This document shows, in pieces, positions 28,772 to 45,548 of a stretch of DNA of 64,000 nt. Position 1 is the first letter of the stretch; every line of letters begins with the position of its first letter. The stretch is from Haliotis asinina (Eukaryota; Mollusca; Gastropoda; Lepetellida; Haliotidae), in NCBI RefSeq assembly GCF_037392515.1, contig NC_090287.1, forward strand, positions 14,125,001 to 14,189,000. Direction: 5' to 3'. The notes beneath the pieces are model-generated. The model made no database searches. It saw only the letters and a program-made list of their open reading frames with translations, and had not been told where the DNA came from. A program made the position numbers and the translations under genes.

Positions 28772-29573
28772 CATATATGTTGTTGTCAGGAAACCATGTT
28801 CACGGATTCGAATCCATGATTCTGTGTGTTGGGGTGTCAGAAAAAGTTCCGTGCTTGCTAGTTTCATCAGTAATCTGTCCGAATATCTTCTCTGTCATAT
28901 TCAGCTAAGGTCACCGACTGTGAAAACGCCTCTTCTTAACACGCCTATGCAAGAAAACAGAAATTCCCCAATGAATCCGGCACTCGCACTGTATGCTCCC
29001 TTTGTACGTGGAAAGTTCACTTGCCTTTGCATGTGCTATGATGCATTGCGCATGTTATCAGTAGATCACTATCTGAGGGAATCAAAAACACCTCTTCATA
29101 ATATTGTCAGAATCGTGCAATCAATTCAGTTGTTAAATGAGATTACTAAAGAAAATTGGTCTGATTTTGTTGCATTCTCGAAAACACATCAAAACGACCC
29201 CGTACCGTTTGAATATTTTTCTGCATCATGTAATTGAAATGTGGCTGTTCATTCTGAGTCTTCTTGTGTGTGTGAGTGCTTTAGGTTTAAGCCGTTTATT
29301 GCAGCGCTCTGTAAATACTTCATAACAGAACTAACCTTTATATTCACGTTTAGGCTGCATAAAAAAGTTAAATGTTTTTCGGGCACATTTTATTTTCAAA
29401 CGTGACGGGGCTGTACGACTTTTTGTAAAATGTTTGATCGAAAAAAAAGTGACGCGGGAGGAACACATTTATATATCTCTCAGAAATACAGCCTGGGAAG
29501 TTAAGGACGTGTTAATGAGTTGTAGATCCAGTCAAACTCGTTCTTACAGACACTCAGTCTTATAGCAGACAAA

Positions 29574-29642
<69 letters not shown>

Positions 29643-30566
29643 CGGGACCCGCCAAGTCAAAATTACTTTTTAAATAGCAATAAAAGGTTCTTACGCGCAC
29701 TAATAAAAGTGACGGGCCGATTCTCGGGAAACATTTCACTTTTATATTTAGCCTTAGATAAAGCACAAGGACGGTTCTGTAAGATGTGAAATAGGATACA
29801 GTCACGTAAAAAACGCCATTGACTAGTTTAACCCGAGCAAACAACACGACCCTCAACATTCAAAGGAGAAGTAGCACACTGTAGATGCATTTGCGAAATC
29901 CGGCTAAGGTTTCAAGGCTTGAATATTGCAGATGATATTGACTTGATTGGGCTATGTACACATAACGCGAAGTGAAGCAGGCTGGGTATATATGGGGGAA
30001 AGCTGTGTGTAATGTATGGTGGCCGGGTCGAGGCATCGCTTGTTCGCCTTTCGGCTGTGAAAAAAAGCGACTCGTCATCTTCTCATCTCGGGCTATCGCT
30101 TCCTCGTAGCGCTATCTATCGCGACCTTAACTGAAGGCGAGAAGGGGATGTCCCCTCTCGACCACCATAGTAAAAAGACTTATACGCGTGATCGTTTTTC
30201 AAACTGGAGTAGAACAGTATCGGGGATCCCGGGTCCCGTTTCCTGCCCCCTGTTGGCTGTTACAGAAGTGGGTAAGTGAGAATGGGCTTACGTTGCTATA
30301 ACCGCTAGGGTGTCCCATCGCCCCTATTAGAGAAGGATGTCAAACAGATCAAAAGGTCAGACGTCGATGACAATGTGCCATTGTTCCCTACGGCCTGCTG
30401 CGTCGTCCATAACCTCAATCACGGGTTCGTCTGGTCTATATACGACTATTTTAATTCCGACCTCTTATGACGGGGACAAGAAACAAAACCGTACACGTCG
30501 GAGAAGACATTTGGCCAGCGTACACCGCATCATGTACTTCATTGTGCACGCTACTTGTCGTCAGTG
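28772..30566. other. No gene recognised; contains a (GAT)n tract
   Basis: A 137-codon frame at 28824-29237 (+) has no domain I can name, no clear splice context and a SINE just upstream. I do not call it a gene. Confidence 0.4.
29574..29642. repeat. (GAT)23 trinucleotide microsatellite
   Basis: Twenty-three perfect GAT units. It reads as poly-His in one reverse frame, which is a frame artefact. Confidence 0.98.
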
Positions 30567-30721
30567 ATAACTAACGGGATCGGGTGGCCAGGCCCGCTGA
30601 CTTTGTTGACACACGTTCCCATTTGCGCAGATCGATGATCATGGTGACTCGACTATTTACAGGCCAACGCCATATAGCTGGAATATTGGTGAGTGCGGCG
30701 TAAACCTTAACTCGCTCACTG
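30567..30721 (-). repeat. Reverse copy of the 270-bp dispersed repeat
   Basis: 'aacgggatcgggtggccagg', 'gttgacacacgttccc', 'gcagatcgatgatcatgg', 'catatagctggaatattgg' and 'gagtgcggcgtaaacc' match the reverse complement of 3822-4093 and end in a SINE-like tail. Confidence 0.8.
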
Positions 30722-30855
30722 ATACCCTTACTCATTGCATGTGCACGCAACACTACGCCTAGAATAGTGTTTAGGTCACATCAACCCGTGGTACACTTAT
30801 CTTAGATAACATATGTAGTTTGCGGTCAGTATCAATGAACGCTTGTCGACATAGA

Positions 30856-31018
30856 CTGAACAGTAAAAGAAACACAACTCTCTTTTTTGTCAAGTTTTTT
30901 AATTGAAGACAATACTATAAACGGTTACTATTATCACAGGCCATAATAAATCTGTTATATGGTCTCTGCTAATATGAGATTTCATTTGTCCGAAACTTGC
31001 GTTTCTATTGCTGTTCAG
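30856..31018. mobile_element. Short MITE with Tc1/mariner-like inverted repeats, copy 1
   Basis: Left end 'ctgaacagtaaaagaaac' and right end 'gtttctattgctgttcag' form an imperfect inverted repeat about 18 bp long around 163 bp without coding capacity. The AAAAGAAAC core is shared with copy 2 and with the sequence beside the Tc1-like remnant near 47630, which suggests the same transposase family. Confidence 0.7.
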
Positions 31019-32686
31019 TACATATACACCGGCACAAATGTTTTACGATTTAGAAACAACAAGTAAACAAACTTAGTTCAAGCTCTTAAATACCCACAAT
31101 GGTTGAGTGCTGTAAAAAACAGGTGTCAGATAGTTTGAGTATGTGGGGGAGGGGGGAGGAGGTGAATGTGGGGTAGCTGCTGAATGGGAGCTACTAAAAG
31201 GGTCCTCTGCTCCTAGGTAGGCATATGGAATAGACGTGCCAGTGCCAACCTTCCCCTGGGCGATGTAAGGAGATGTAATAATGGACTTATACCATATGGT
31301 ATCCCTGTCGTATCCCTTACATTGTATATTTGCGGGTGTACTCTCACATTTCCCACTGTCACCAGGCCATCGGTGTGTGGTTCGTTCTCACAGAGGCTAA
31401 AGGTGGATTATCCCACTGACTACGCTGACACTTAAAGATGTCCCTTGTTTGACCCTCAGTGGGTCAACAATTTGGGTCGTATTTCACTTACTGGCCCTGA
31501 ACATGATTATGTAACTAGGACGTGTGTGGAAAATAGGCTCAACTCTCCCCTCACCCCTCACCCCCACCATTCCCCAAACCGGACCCCCTACTCATCACAT
31601 ACGCACATGGCGACCGACAACCGCCGTCAACAACAGCAGGCCGTCAGTCGTCGCGACAATCATGTCTGTCATGCGTGTGATGACCACAGACAAGAGAATG
31701 TGTCCCCGATGACATTCTTCTATTACACAATCAGTCATAACATCACGTCACAGCTTTTCGGTCAGCTACCGAGTCTGCAGCAACGCGTCACTGTTTTCTC
31801 TGATGTTTTCTCTGATGTTTTCTCTGACGCCGTTACTTCAGATACCATGTTGTGTTAAATAATAGAAGGGTCAGGCTCAAAATGTTCTCAGCGTTTTACC
31901 TCGTTAGTGCATTTCATAATTCGACAGGACGTCTATTCTTAGCATCCCGTCATTAGCACCAATCTGAAAGGAGCATGAGGTGTCCACTGCATATAACAGA
32001 ATGAATGTGAAATACATTGGATAATCGACGAGAGCTATAAAAAATCTCCTCGCCCAGCAGAACCTGTTGCTACTAAGGGACGCAACTCTGTTAAGTGAAA
32101 TATTACAGCACATTACCCCAATTGGAAGCCTTTAATATCTACCGAATCTGTTGCATACATAAGATAAGTAATATTATTGACACACGTTTGTGAAAACATG
32201 TCAATCATGAAACGAGTTAACATTTTGTCGCGAGATGAAATGTTGCCATTCACTCACCCCCACCTGCACGCAACCACCCTTGTGTTTTTTTAGTGCACGA
32301 CAAGGTCATTTGTCGCCACCTGAGCTATATTATTCAACATAAATACGGTCGCAATTTTATACACCTATCATGCACATGGTTGTACTAATCAAAACGTGTG
32401 TGGCGACCAACCGCGATACCGTACCAAGTTTGGTGCCAGATGACAGCTTCAACGTCGATACTCTACTCACACATATTAAACTGACTCCGTGCCGACGAGT
32501 CCTTGCGCTGCCCCTTTAATGCCGAGCACCAGGCAGGGCAACATCAAGAACCGTCCTTAGCGTAAATAGGTAATACACTGACGGATTCAGAACAGGCACT
32601 CGGCTCAGCGTACGCTCAGCCTTCGACACCACCCTGAAAGTGTCTGTACACAGTGTCTATATAGCAGTGGACGTTTGTCAACATGT
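31019..32686. other. No gene seen
   Basis: A 137-codon frame at 31445-31858 (+) includes a short tandem 'ttttctctgatg' (about 31793-31828) and has no recognisable domain. Bases 31026-31180 are related to 32809-32960. Confidence 0.45.
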
Positions 32687-32806
32687 ACTGTACAGCAAAA
32701 GAAACGCTTCTCTGTTTTGTCATTTTTTATGATAGACGACATGAAAATGAACGCTTAATTTGATGATATTTCATTTTTAAAGTTGCGTTTCTTTTACCGT
32801 TTAGTA
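32687..32806. mobile_element. Short MITE with Tc1/mariner-like inverted repeats, copy 2
   Basis: Left end 'actgtacagcaaaagaaacg' and right end 'cgtttcttttaccgtttagt' form an imperfect inverted repeat. The element is about 120 bp, with flanking sequence resembling that of copy 1. Confidence 0.7.
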
Positions 32807-34944
32807 TAAATGGGCATATACAATGGTACAAAACAAACAACTTAATTCAGTATTAACAAACTCCTAAATTTTAGGACGTTTAAATAGTTGTGCTGTAAGA
32901 GTAGGTGTCTCAAATTGTGTGTGTGGTGGTGGGGGAGGGGAGGAGGGGAGGGACGGGGATGAGAAAGCATGAGTCATTGCTGCCTTGCGCAACCAGTCCC
33001 CAGGTGACTCGACTTTCACTCTGCCGACTTTCCTATCTGCGTAATTTCAGCTCTCAACACCACGCAGGTGGTCGATGTAACGGTGACGTCAAAATGCATT
33101 CACCCAGTGCATCTGATGTACATAATGCTGCATCAGTACCACAAAGAGCTGATGTACAATGTGCCTGGCAATGATGGCCCTAATTACTGGAGTGTCTGCA
33201 GTAGATCAATTCTAGCTCTGACATGTTATTATAAATACTTTATGTACGTTTTTATGCATATATCCTCAGTTCTTTTCTTATTGATAATCTTGTCACAAGT
33301 AAATCTGATAAATATTTCTTCCTGAGATTATTCCACGCATGTCCTAAACGTTCGATAGTTTTATCGCACCTGAATCATGCCACATTAAGGAACGGGGTTT
33401 TATGATTCTAATAGTAACGTTATAGTTTGACGTCGGGTAGATACACAGACCTAGCAATTCGTGACAGAAAAATCTTTAAAGATAACAGATCTCTAGGAGA
33501 CGGCTGATAAGGATCCCATAAAGCTCCACATATTTAACTGCCTCAGTGACTGACCTCTTCCGTGGCGACATAAGACCGCCTCTGATCTGTGGAATGTAAC
33601 CTGGACTTCCAATTGTCCACGTCCCAATTGTCCACGTCGTTCTCTGTTGATGTACAACACCGTTTAGCCGTTCACCCTGGATATTCAGCAGTATTTAGCG
33701 ATCACATGCGGATGTAGAACAGACTAAAACAGTGACGCGTGAACAACAATACCCGTCCACCCTGGATGTCCAGTGGCACAGTACCTGTCCAGGTGTCAAC
33801 TGTACAAGTGGGTGAACAACGGTGTCAACTGTCCATGGGGATATATATCTGTTTTACCTGTCCATGTGAATACCCAGCCCCTCCCTAGTGGATATACCTG
33901 ACAGCATTAACCACCGATCGATAACATTTGTTTACTAAGGTAAGCGTATTTCTATAGAAATGTTGGGACACGTATTCAAGCAATTTGCAGGGTGTTTCCT
34001 TTAACCTTGAATAAAGCGACCGAGTGTTTGCTCGGGGGAATGTGTGTGTGTGTGTGGAGGGGGTGGGGGAGAGGGAGTAAGTGTGTGTGTTTATATTTTA
34101 TTTTTTAGCTATTTGGCAGAGGTCTGAAGGTAATACTGCCTGCGCCAGAAAATTAGTAAGTCGTTACACACTGTCCAACTGTACTGACCTACGTCAGCGA
34201 GACTGTACAGTACACGTTAGTCGTCATTTACGATTTGGTGCTGAGGGCTAGCATAATCCAACGTTCGGTCCTGCTGAATACCTTCAGTCGTATTGCGATA
34301 CTGCAACGTTTCGACTCGGGTTTATATAGCTTGTCACACGAAAATTCCGAAAACCGTAAATAGCTGAGTTCTGTTGCCAGGACGAGGTGTGACAATGTGC
34401 TTCGTGCCACAAAGCCCTACACGTATTTCAAACCACAGTGAACGCAAAAGTACAGGCACGACTTTAGCCCATAAACTCTTCACTAATTCGCCTTTGAGCC
34501 AACAAAGCGTCACCCTGAAATATCGCATACAAGCTCACTTCATTTCTCAAACCGGTTGTTCATGAATACTGGGGTGGGTTGTGTCCTACTTACAGTTGTC
34601 CTTATTTGCTCATGTTTATTTGGCTGTTTACTGCGTCTTTAAAGACACCTGATATATGACGGATGTCATTGAAGGTGCGAGGCACGGCAAGGCACAGTTC
34701 TTTGTGTTTGATGATTTACACATCACTCCACGGTATCGGCTCACCTGACACGCCTTCACGTGACTGAGCTGAGCACCCTGGTTCACTAACACGCAGACAG
34801 GCAGTTCGCAGGACGGGTAATCAGGATACTCGGGACGGGTGGGTAATGACTTGGATCCGGGTACCCATCTCAATATCCTCACCCGTTATGATCATGTGAC
34901 TAATAGATAAAACAATACGTTATAATTAAAAGGTTGCATTCTTT
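32807..34944. other. No gene seen
   Basis: AT-rich DNA with a G-rich patch at about 32917-32960 and GT-rich patches near 34040-34090. No coding region recognised. Confidence 0.45.
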
Positions 34945-35295
34945 GAAAATTTAACCATCATTTACTGTCAACTGTTTCGAACATAATACATGATTAGGAT
35001 ATTGAAAAACTCGAAATATTAACCCCCGAGCTGAAGAATATTGCCAGTTCCTTCAATTTGATGTCAGGAATTCGCACATCTGGTATCCGAGTAGGGTAGG
35101 GTAATGGGGGTGTGGGGTAAATTTAGATATTTTTTACTGTCACTTGTTTTGAATATAATGCATGACTAAGATATTGAAAAACTAAATTTTATCCTCCGAG
35201 CTGAAGAATATATTGCCACTTCTAACAAGTTGATGTCAGGAATTGACATATCGGGTGTCGGGGTAGGGTAGGGTAGAAAGAAGTGGGGTACCCGG
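34945..35295. repeat. Tandem duplication, about 172 bp, two diverged copies
   Basis: 'atattgaaaaact', 'gagctgaagaata', 'ttgatgtcaggaatt' and 'gggtagggtag' occur in the same order in both halves. The common 'tttactgt' starts at about 34961 and 35133. Confidence 0.85.
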
Positions 35296-35382
35296 TTAAA
35301 ATATTGGACCCGCCCCAGTCCTGTCGCATTGGCCTTAAAACAACATTTACACTTCAGTGAACAGACTATGTTTCCATTGTGT

Positions 35383-35385
<3 letters not shown>

Positions 35386-35453
<68 letters not shown>

Positions 35454-35454
35454 T
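35386..35454. repeat. (CA)n-(TA)n microsatellite
   Basis: About 50 bp of CA repeats pass directly into about 16 bp of TA repeats. Confidence 0.97.
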
Positions 35455-37150
35455 ACATGAAAATGCAAGCCTCTCAGTTACTGAAAATCAGCCTATGTCT
35501 GTTAATTATGTACATTGTTGTAAGATGGCTTGTGGAAATACTTGGAGAGGTCCTATCTAACTTGGATAACGTGTGCCTAATCGTTTTATTGAGTCAATCA
35601 ATAAACACACTCAAACCTTTCAATGACAAACCTGTATCTATAGTATCAAACCTGTTCGATAGTAGCTGATAGTAAAACAGTTCTGAGAAGAGAAGACAGA
35701 TTATCATTTAATCACAACAATGTTCTATTTACACACAATCAGTAACTTCTCAGTGACGAACCTGTTTCAGACTTAATCAATTCTCCTCACAAGAGAGTGG
35801 ACTGTTCCTTTACTCCCGTAGGTGGTACCCTGAATAACCTTCCAGTTCGGTGTCTGACAATCTCATGATCCCTGGTATAGTGGTTTTCCTTCAGCTATTG
35901 CCCTGTTTTACATTGTATTCTATAAAAATAGTTGTTGTTTTGTACTTTTGTACGTGTATGCTATCTATATTGAACTCGATTTGTGCCAGTCTAGGGATAT
36001 ATATATTCTATGTATATGTTATGAATGTGGGATTAGTTTTAGTCACGATATGTCTGAAATATTGTCACTTTAAAATCAATCACTCACTCATTCACTGCTA
36101 CCTCTTGGCAATAGTAACAGTAAGAACATTTATCATGCCATTGTGATGAGAGGTGTATGTGGTCACCAGAATGATACTGAGCATAATGAGATCGTCTAAA
36201 ATGATTGATCAAAATAATTTTCCTCCTGTAGACAGTATGGAAGGAACACCTAGCATAGAAGCATAGAAGCATAAAGCATATATTTTACAAACAAGGTGTC
36301 TGTTTGCCTTATTGCACAACAACAGCTGGTGTTGTCGCGAAATCAATAAGACCGACTGTATGTGAGTGTTTCTGTGTGCTAGTGCAGTTTATGCATAAAT
36401 GTTTGCATGTTAGTGACACGATAATACGTGGTCACAGATTAAGACCACCATTTCATGTGTCTGACGATTTGTATATATCTGATAACATGTCAATGGATGT
36501 TCACATAACTATTTTCATAGGCATATTTTATTCATGACATGAAATATAAACATAACATGAAAAATATGGACTGGAATACCAAGTCAACGGTTTATGCAAG
36601 TGACTCAAATATAACACAAAAGAATCAATGATTAATTTCAAACTTCAGAAGCAGTTATTACAGCAGCAATTATTTCCACAAAGGCGTAAAATCCATAAAC
36701 ATAGAAAAACGTCTGTACAATTACATTAAATGGTCAATAATAATTGCATACATAAGAATTAAGAATAATTTGAATCTGTTTGAAAGCATGGTGTATTTAT
36801 GAACAGAGTCAAGAACATGCTGATTAATTCTACTATTGAAAGTTTGATTACCTTGAAAAATCGAATTTAAGTCATAGCCATTAGTGTAGAAATATTTATC
36901 TGATCTTAATGTAATGCAGGGGCAATGATTGAGGCAGGGGAGAGAATTTTCCCATGGACACCCACATGCACAATTCCGATTGCATTTACTACTCTGTGTG
37001 GCAAGAAATTGGGCGAATACAATCCGTTTATATGACAGTAACAAAATTATTGTTTTATTTCTGAGGTTTTATTATTTGCTTATTCTCAGCGCTAGCGACC
37101 GGGCAAGCAACTCTGGGAAATTGTTAAATGCCAGGTCATTGCTCTTTGTA
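35455..37150. other. No gene recognised
   Basis: Hydrophobic AT-driven frames (for example 35850-36146) and a minus-strand frame with a Cys cluster (36721-37044, 'CNRNCACGCPW...CLNHCPC') are present. I cannot name the latter and do not call a gene. Confidence 0.4.
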
Positions 37151-37600
37151 TCCAAAGCGCACGGCGTTGACAAAGAGTGATCACAGACGTCCACAGCTAC
37201 ACCTTTCTGCCATGAAGTAGGTCGCCTTTCTAGGATGAATACCCAGGGCAAAATGGACTTGCACCTGATGCTCATACTTTCCGGATCAACTATGAGAAAT
37301 CCGTGGTTTTACTTGTGGCTTTGCTTTGGTTAAGATGAAGCAGGTTTAGTCAAAGACCCAAGTTATGATAGGGGTCTATGTGTCCTGTGCCGTCACTTCC
37401 TGAAGCTGACACTTCCTAAGACACACACACATCCCTTCACCCTGTCAACCTTGTTCTTCTGAAGTACTTCTTAGATGACTGTAGTCTGTAATCTGTGGCC
37501 TTATGACTTCATCCTCTTTAGTATTGCTGGCGATACCACTACTAGGAAAGTTGTTACCATTCGAAAGTTCACTATCTGTGCTCATTGCATTGTAAATGCT
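37150..37600 (-). pseudogene. Possible decayed TatD-like metallo-hydrolase fragment
   Basis: On the minus strand, about 37184-37262 reads 'VHFALGIHPRKATYFMAERC' followed by a stop. This resembles the 'xxxGxHPxxA' block of TatD-type hydrolases, including copies carried by invertebrate repeats. Upstream (about 37450-37590) another minus-strand frame starts with ATG and carries 'EDEVIRPQITDYSHLRSTSE', which could be a degraded first block (normally with an HxH pair; only one His is seen). Stops and frame changes separate the pieces. The call rests mainly on one motif and is weak. Confidence 0.3.
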
Positions 37601-39614
37601 TTGGCGAATGATTACATAACCTCGTAAGCATATTTCATCATTTTAATGTGCTGGGACACCTTTGCTTGACGGTCAGATCACTTTACCACGATCTTGGTCT
37701 GCCACTGCTTTGTCCACTTCAGTTCTCACCATAACTTTGTTCACTTGGATGTCTTTTCAAGATCGTCCACTTTCCTCCTAATCTACCAACGCAATCCTCG
37801 GACTCACAACGGTCACTCTTCTTGAACTCACCACCGGTCCAGAGTGTGTCACTGTTCCAGATCTATCTTTCAGCCTCTGTACTACATGCTGTCAACAATA
37901 ACTGTTCTTACCAGTTTTACCAGCTCTCAAATGGTCCGAATTTATGGTGACAAATTAAACCAGTTGACCAAAACGTCTTCCTCTGATCTGAATTCCTCTT
38001 TTCCTAACTTCCATAAACTACATAAAATTCAAATTCCATTGGTTCCTACATCCTGATGTTTCATGCTGGTAGATACCACGTTATAAATCATTTCTCCATG
38101 TTGTATACAGTTGCAGTTTCGTCCCGTCTCTGCCTTTACAGCAAAAACAGCTTTTGAGGTCAAAAGTCCCTAGACGCCTATGACTAGAATTACTACAATG
38201 TCCCTAAGGTTTTATCAGTTTCAGAATATATTCTGTTACCTTATGCATTTACATCATCAATCAAGCAGAACGTTGTTATCACCTGATACTACTTCCCAGC
38301 ACTAGAACAGTCGCTACCCGGCAGGCCAGACCGGATGTTATCACTGTTTTTTTTGTGTGTGTGTGCCCTTAACAAATAGCGATTATCAATGCAAGAATGT
38401 TTGATGTATCTTGGTGCGGAGTGTGGTGATGTCGTTTATCCTGCAATACGCAATATCCGATAGCTATAACTCTGTATCGCTTTGGTACTGATATTTGAAT
38501 GCCCTCATAAGTCCTTTATGACAGAGTGTTGTATGTAGGTTTTCCATCGTTTTCAGTTGTTTGTATAAATGTGACTTTGTTTAATGCTGCATTTGTACTT
38601 TCCATTACACCAAGGAGTATTAGATGGTTGAAGGAGGAAAGCCAGACTTTTGAGCACTGGTACTGGCATGCCTACAACATGAAGTAGAAGGACCAATCTA
38701 ATCTACAGTCACTTGTACGCGTTTTCTCGAGGATTCGTTATCTTTACTGTTGCTATTGTCATGTGTTTTAACAAAATCGGTCCACGGCGACATGAAAAAC
38801 GTCAGTCGTCAATCGATAGTTGCCTACGTCATAAGCATTTGAGCGAAAGGTCTCTTTTAAGATATAGTTATTTTGAAATTGAAATCTTTTACTGAACTAA
38901 TAGCAGTTAGGAGCTCTCCCAATCGTTTATCGGGAATTGCATTGAAAACGTAATATTTACACGTGGGGAGTGGAGTGAGTGAAGTGTGGAGAGGATGGTG
39001 GAGTGGGGTCTGAGCGTACCCTTGAGGAACTTTGCCAGCTGCAGACTGATATCCCACTGAGAGATACTTTACATATACTCAGACTGATGACTGTGAGGTG
39101 ATCAATCATCGGTGCTGGTCGTCAGACGGAGCCCTTGAGAAGTAGAATTGCTTCTGTCAATATACTTACATTGTCATACGTTCACGTTCATCAGATTTAT
39201 CAAACCCAGCAAACCAGACCAATGAATGGAACTGTCATTGAATATATTTAGTGTGTCTTATGGCACAAATGTGATTGACAAGATTCAGGGAAAACATGGC
39301 AAGTATGCAGTCCTCACTTACGAAATGTCACATTGCATACAAAGTTGCCCGACTCCATATTGTTCTTGGTGTCTGTGGTTTGGTACCTTCCAGTCGCTTG
39401 ACGGACATGGAAACGCTGCCAGGATCACAACGTGAAATAAATGTTGTTAAACTATATTAACTGCAAAACCGTTCCTTTGTATAATTCCTTTACATAATCT
39501 GTGGTAATGGTTGTTCAAATGTCGTGATTTCACCCCAGCCCTTGTTTCCGTACATTCAGCCACTACGTGGTTGAGCATTTAGGGTATATTTGCATGATTT
39601 GGTATTTTTTGCAG
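37601..39614. other. No gene recognised; upstream of the HtrL-like gene
   Basis: Pyrimidine-rich DNA with no recognisable coding exon. The promoter and first untranslated exon of the gene at 39639 probably lie here or further left. I see no clear TATA box or initiator. Confidence 0.4.
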
Positions 39615-39638
39615 GTGTTGGAGCTACCCTTCAGGACA

Positions 39639-43045
<3,407 letters not shown>

Positions 43046-43246
43046 CCCCCGTAGTGCTATTTTAAGCTATATTTAATTAAATGTGCGTGGGTTTTCAATA
43101 ACAGGTGTTTACCTCTATGTAGATTAGACCATGCTCCATTGCTATGTGTGAGTGAGTGTGACTTTGAGTAGCAGTTCATATACCAAAGCCATGTCAGCGT
43201 GTCTGTTGGAGGAAACTTCGAAGTGATGCCAGAAATGTATAACTGT

Positions 43247-43395
43247 GATGAGTGCGTTTGTTTTTACCTCAATGTTAGCAGTATTCCAGCAATATCACGG
43301 AGGGGAATGTGTTTTACTTTTTTGTGTCCATGTGGGAGTCGAAACCGGGTTTTCTGCGTGACGAACAAAGACGCCGATCCTAAACTGCGTTGAAA
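43247..43395 (-). repeat. SINE family A, reverse orientation, downstream of the HtrL-like gene
   Basis: 'gcagtattccagcaatatca', 'tgtccatgtgggagtcgaaa', 'ccgggttttctgcgtgacg' follow the reversed family A body and B box. It may lie in the 3' untranslated region. Confidence 0.8.
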
Positions 43396-43996
43396 CCCAA
43401 CACCTAGTAGCAAATGCATGACGCTGACAAACCGAGGTTCGCAATCAGACATCTTTATGGATTCGAACCAGGGTTACGACATACTGAATCCATCTGGTAA
43501 TTCCGTTGGATCGTAACATATCAAGGTCGAAGGGAAAATGTATCAGATATCTCCCAGATAACCAGGCAGCTATTCTATTACTTTTTACCTCAGATTTCAA
43601 CTCACGATTTCTTGTTTTACACGGCTATAATAGTGCTTTAAGAATGTCACGGTTACTGTGGGTCGTTGTTACGTCATTGCTATTACGTCAACTTTAGGCT
43701 GAGAGTGGAGCCGTCCAAGCTTTCGTTATATGGCATCGCAATATAACTGAAGTATCAGTTTGTTAATATGCATGTAAATACTAGTATGGTACGAACACCG
43801 ATACTAACTGTCCAATGTTTTAGACGTATCTTTTCCTGCTTGTCCTTGCATAAACAGACAAACAGCACCTAAGAAATTATAACTTCAATTGTTATTTGAT
43901 TTTGTTTTTACATGTGAAGTTTTGTTAGAAGCGGGAAACACTGTGATGAACAACATAATATATATAATATATATTTTTTTGTACTGGCAGTCTAGA

Positions 43997-44002
43997 AATA
44001 AA
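43997..44002 (+). terminator. Candidate polyadenylation signal AATAAA
   Basis: First clear AATAAA seen downstream of the HtrL-like stop codon (about 950 bases after it), in AT-rich context. A variant signal nearer the stop cannot be excluded. Confidence 0.4.
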
Positions 44003-44464
44003 CTTTATTTTCCTACTCTGGGCGTATAGATGACCTTTAAAAATATCCCTACTATTTACTGTAGGCTGTTAAATGGATCCGAAACACTTGCGGTTTGACA
44101 CACCGTTCACATTTGTCCATGGACTTTTATGGGGCTGTTGATGTGCATATATCCTAATATATACTCAGTGCTATACTAATATACACTCGTTGGTTGTGTA
44201 CACTGCTGGAGTGTATGAGAATATGTGCTTAAGTCATACTATAATTAATGTCAGGATGACACGTAAATTCTTATAAACATGTTTTGTTTATGCAACTTTA
44301 GTGTTCAAACTCAACATTACAACACTGAAAAGATATTTCCTTTCATCATTCCATCACACCGAAATAATTCATAGCATCTTTCAGACACACTAGGTGCGCA
44401 AAGGAGTAAAAGATATACAACGTATTTTATACACGATTTGCTGGTCAGATTCATGTGCAGCAGG

Positions 44465-44552
<88 letters not shown>

Positions 44553-45548
44553 AAAAAATAGTATCGATAAAGAAAAATAGTATCGTTTATAAAGCCGATT
44601 TGGCGGCTACGATGTGGGATATTTGCCCAGCTGCATTAAGACTCGCATTGTTTTGTACTTGCTTAAATTTACACCTCTGCTTTTATTTTATGATTGCACG
44701 TGTAAATCATATGGTTGCACGTGTAAAACACGTCAGTGTTTTGCCGATCAAAGCTATCGCACAACAAAGTGCATCCTTGTTTGATTGGTTCTTAATTTTG
44801 TGATGCTATATCGAGACTCCGTTTGTCATGGTTAAATTAACATCAGCTGCGTTTCATTGCTGTTACTTTGTCATGTAACGCTGCATCTTCCTCGGCATGC
44901 GGATTACATTCCAGAAGTTTAGTTGACAAAATAACATTACTGACGATTACGAAGTGGGTTGTTTGTTTTGTTGCACTTGCTCACATTATGTATGTTCTTA
45001 AACTTTGTTTAACATCAGACAGCTGAATCTTTGTCTGCACAGACTCCTTTGTTTTGAATCTGTTTACGTTACGACCAGCTACGGTTTCCGTGCAAATCAT
45101 GCAACCCACCGGTGTTACTGTTTTGTTGCATCTCTTATTAATGTTCAGAATATTGCGCACTTGAACATTAATCATGGTAGGTACCCTGTGAGGTTTTTGC
45201 ATTGCCAAGTGACTGCTTTCACATATATCCATAAATATTTGAACTCACGGCCGGCGGCGTAGATCTCATGACCTCAGCGCACCAGTTATGTAACGCCCTT
45301 GTTGTCATGCAGCTGTTGTCAGAGTTCATGTTGACTCACTTGCTTTGATATCTCAACATTATCAAATATGTTTATGTATGTTTCCCATTTGCCTTAGAAT
45401 TATTATTACATTTAAATCTGTGTATGCGTGCATGTGTGTTAATGTATAATCTCTTACAGATGTCAATTAATTCAAATCTGCTTTAAGTCCCAGAGATAAA
45501 GATATTCATTTCCATCAAAATATAGGTACAAGAATTTGCCAAATCCTC
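44003..45548. other. No gene seen; includes (CA)n at 44466-44549
   Basis: A perfect CA tract of about 84 bp with AT-rich flanks. The overlapping poly-THT and poly-CV frames are artefacts. Confidence 0.6.

Noticed and set aside
28824..29237. 137-codon frame
   Set aside because: No known domain, preceded by a SINE, no splice evidence; left as unassigned.
31445..31858. 137-codon frame, Pro/His-rich
   Set aside because: Composition driven by C-rich DNA and a short tandem repeat; no domain.
36721..37044. Cys-rich minus-strand peptide, possible small secreted protein
   Set aside because: The cluster is short, there is no signal peptide, and the rest of the frame is AT-driven.
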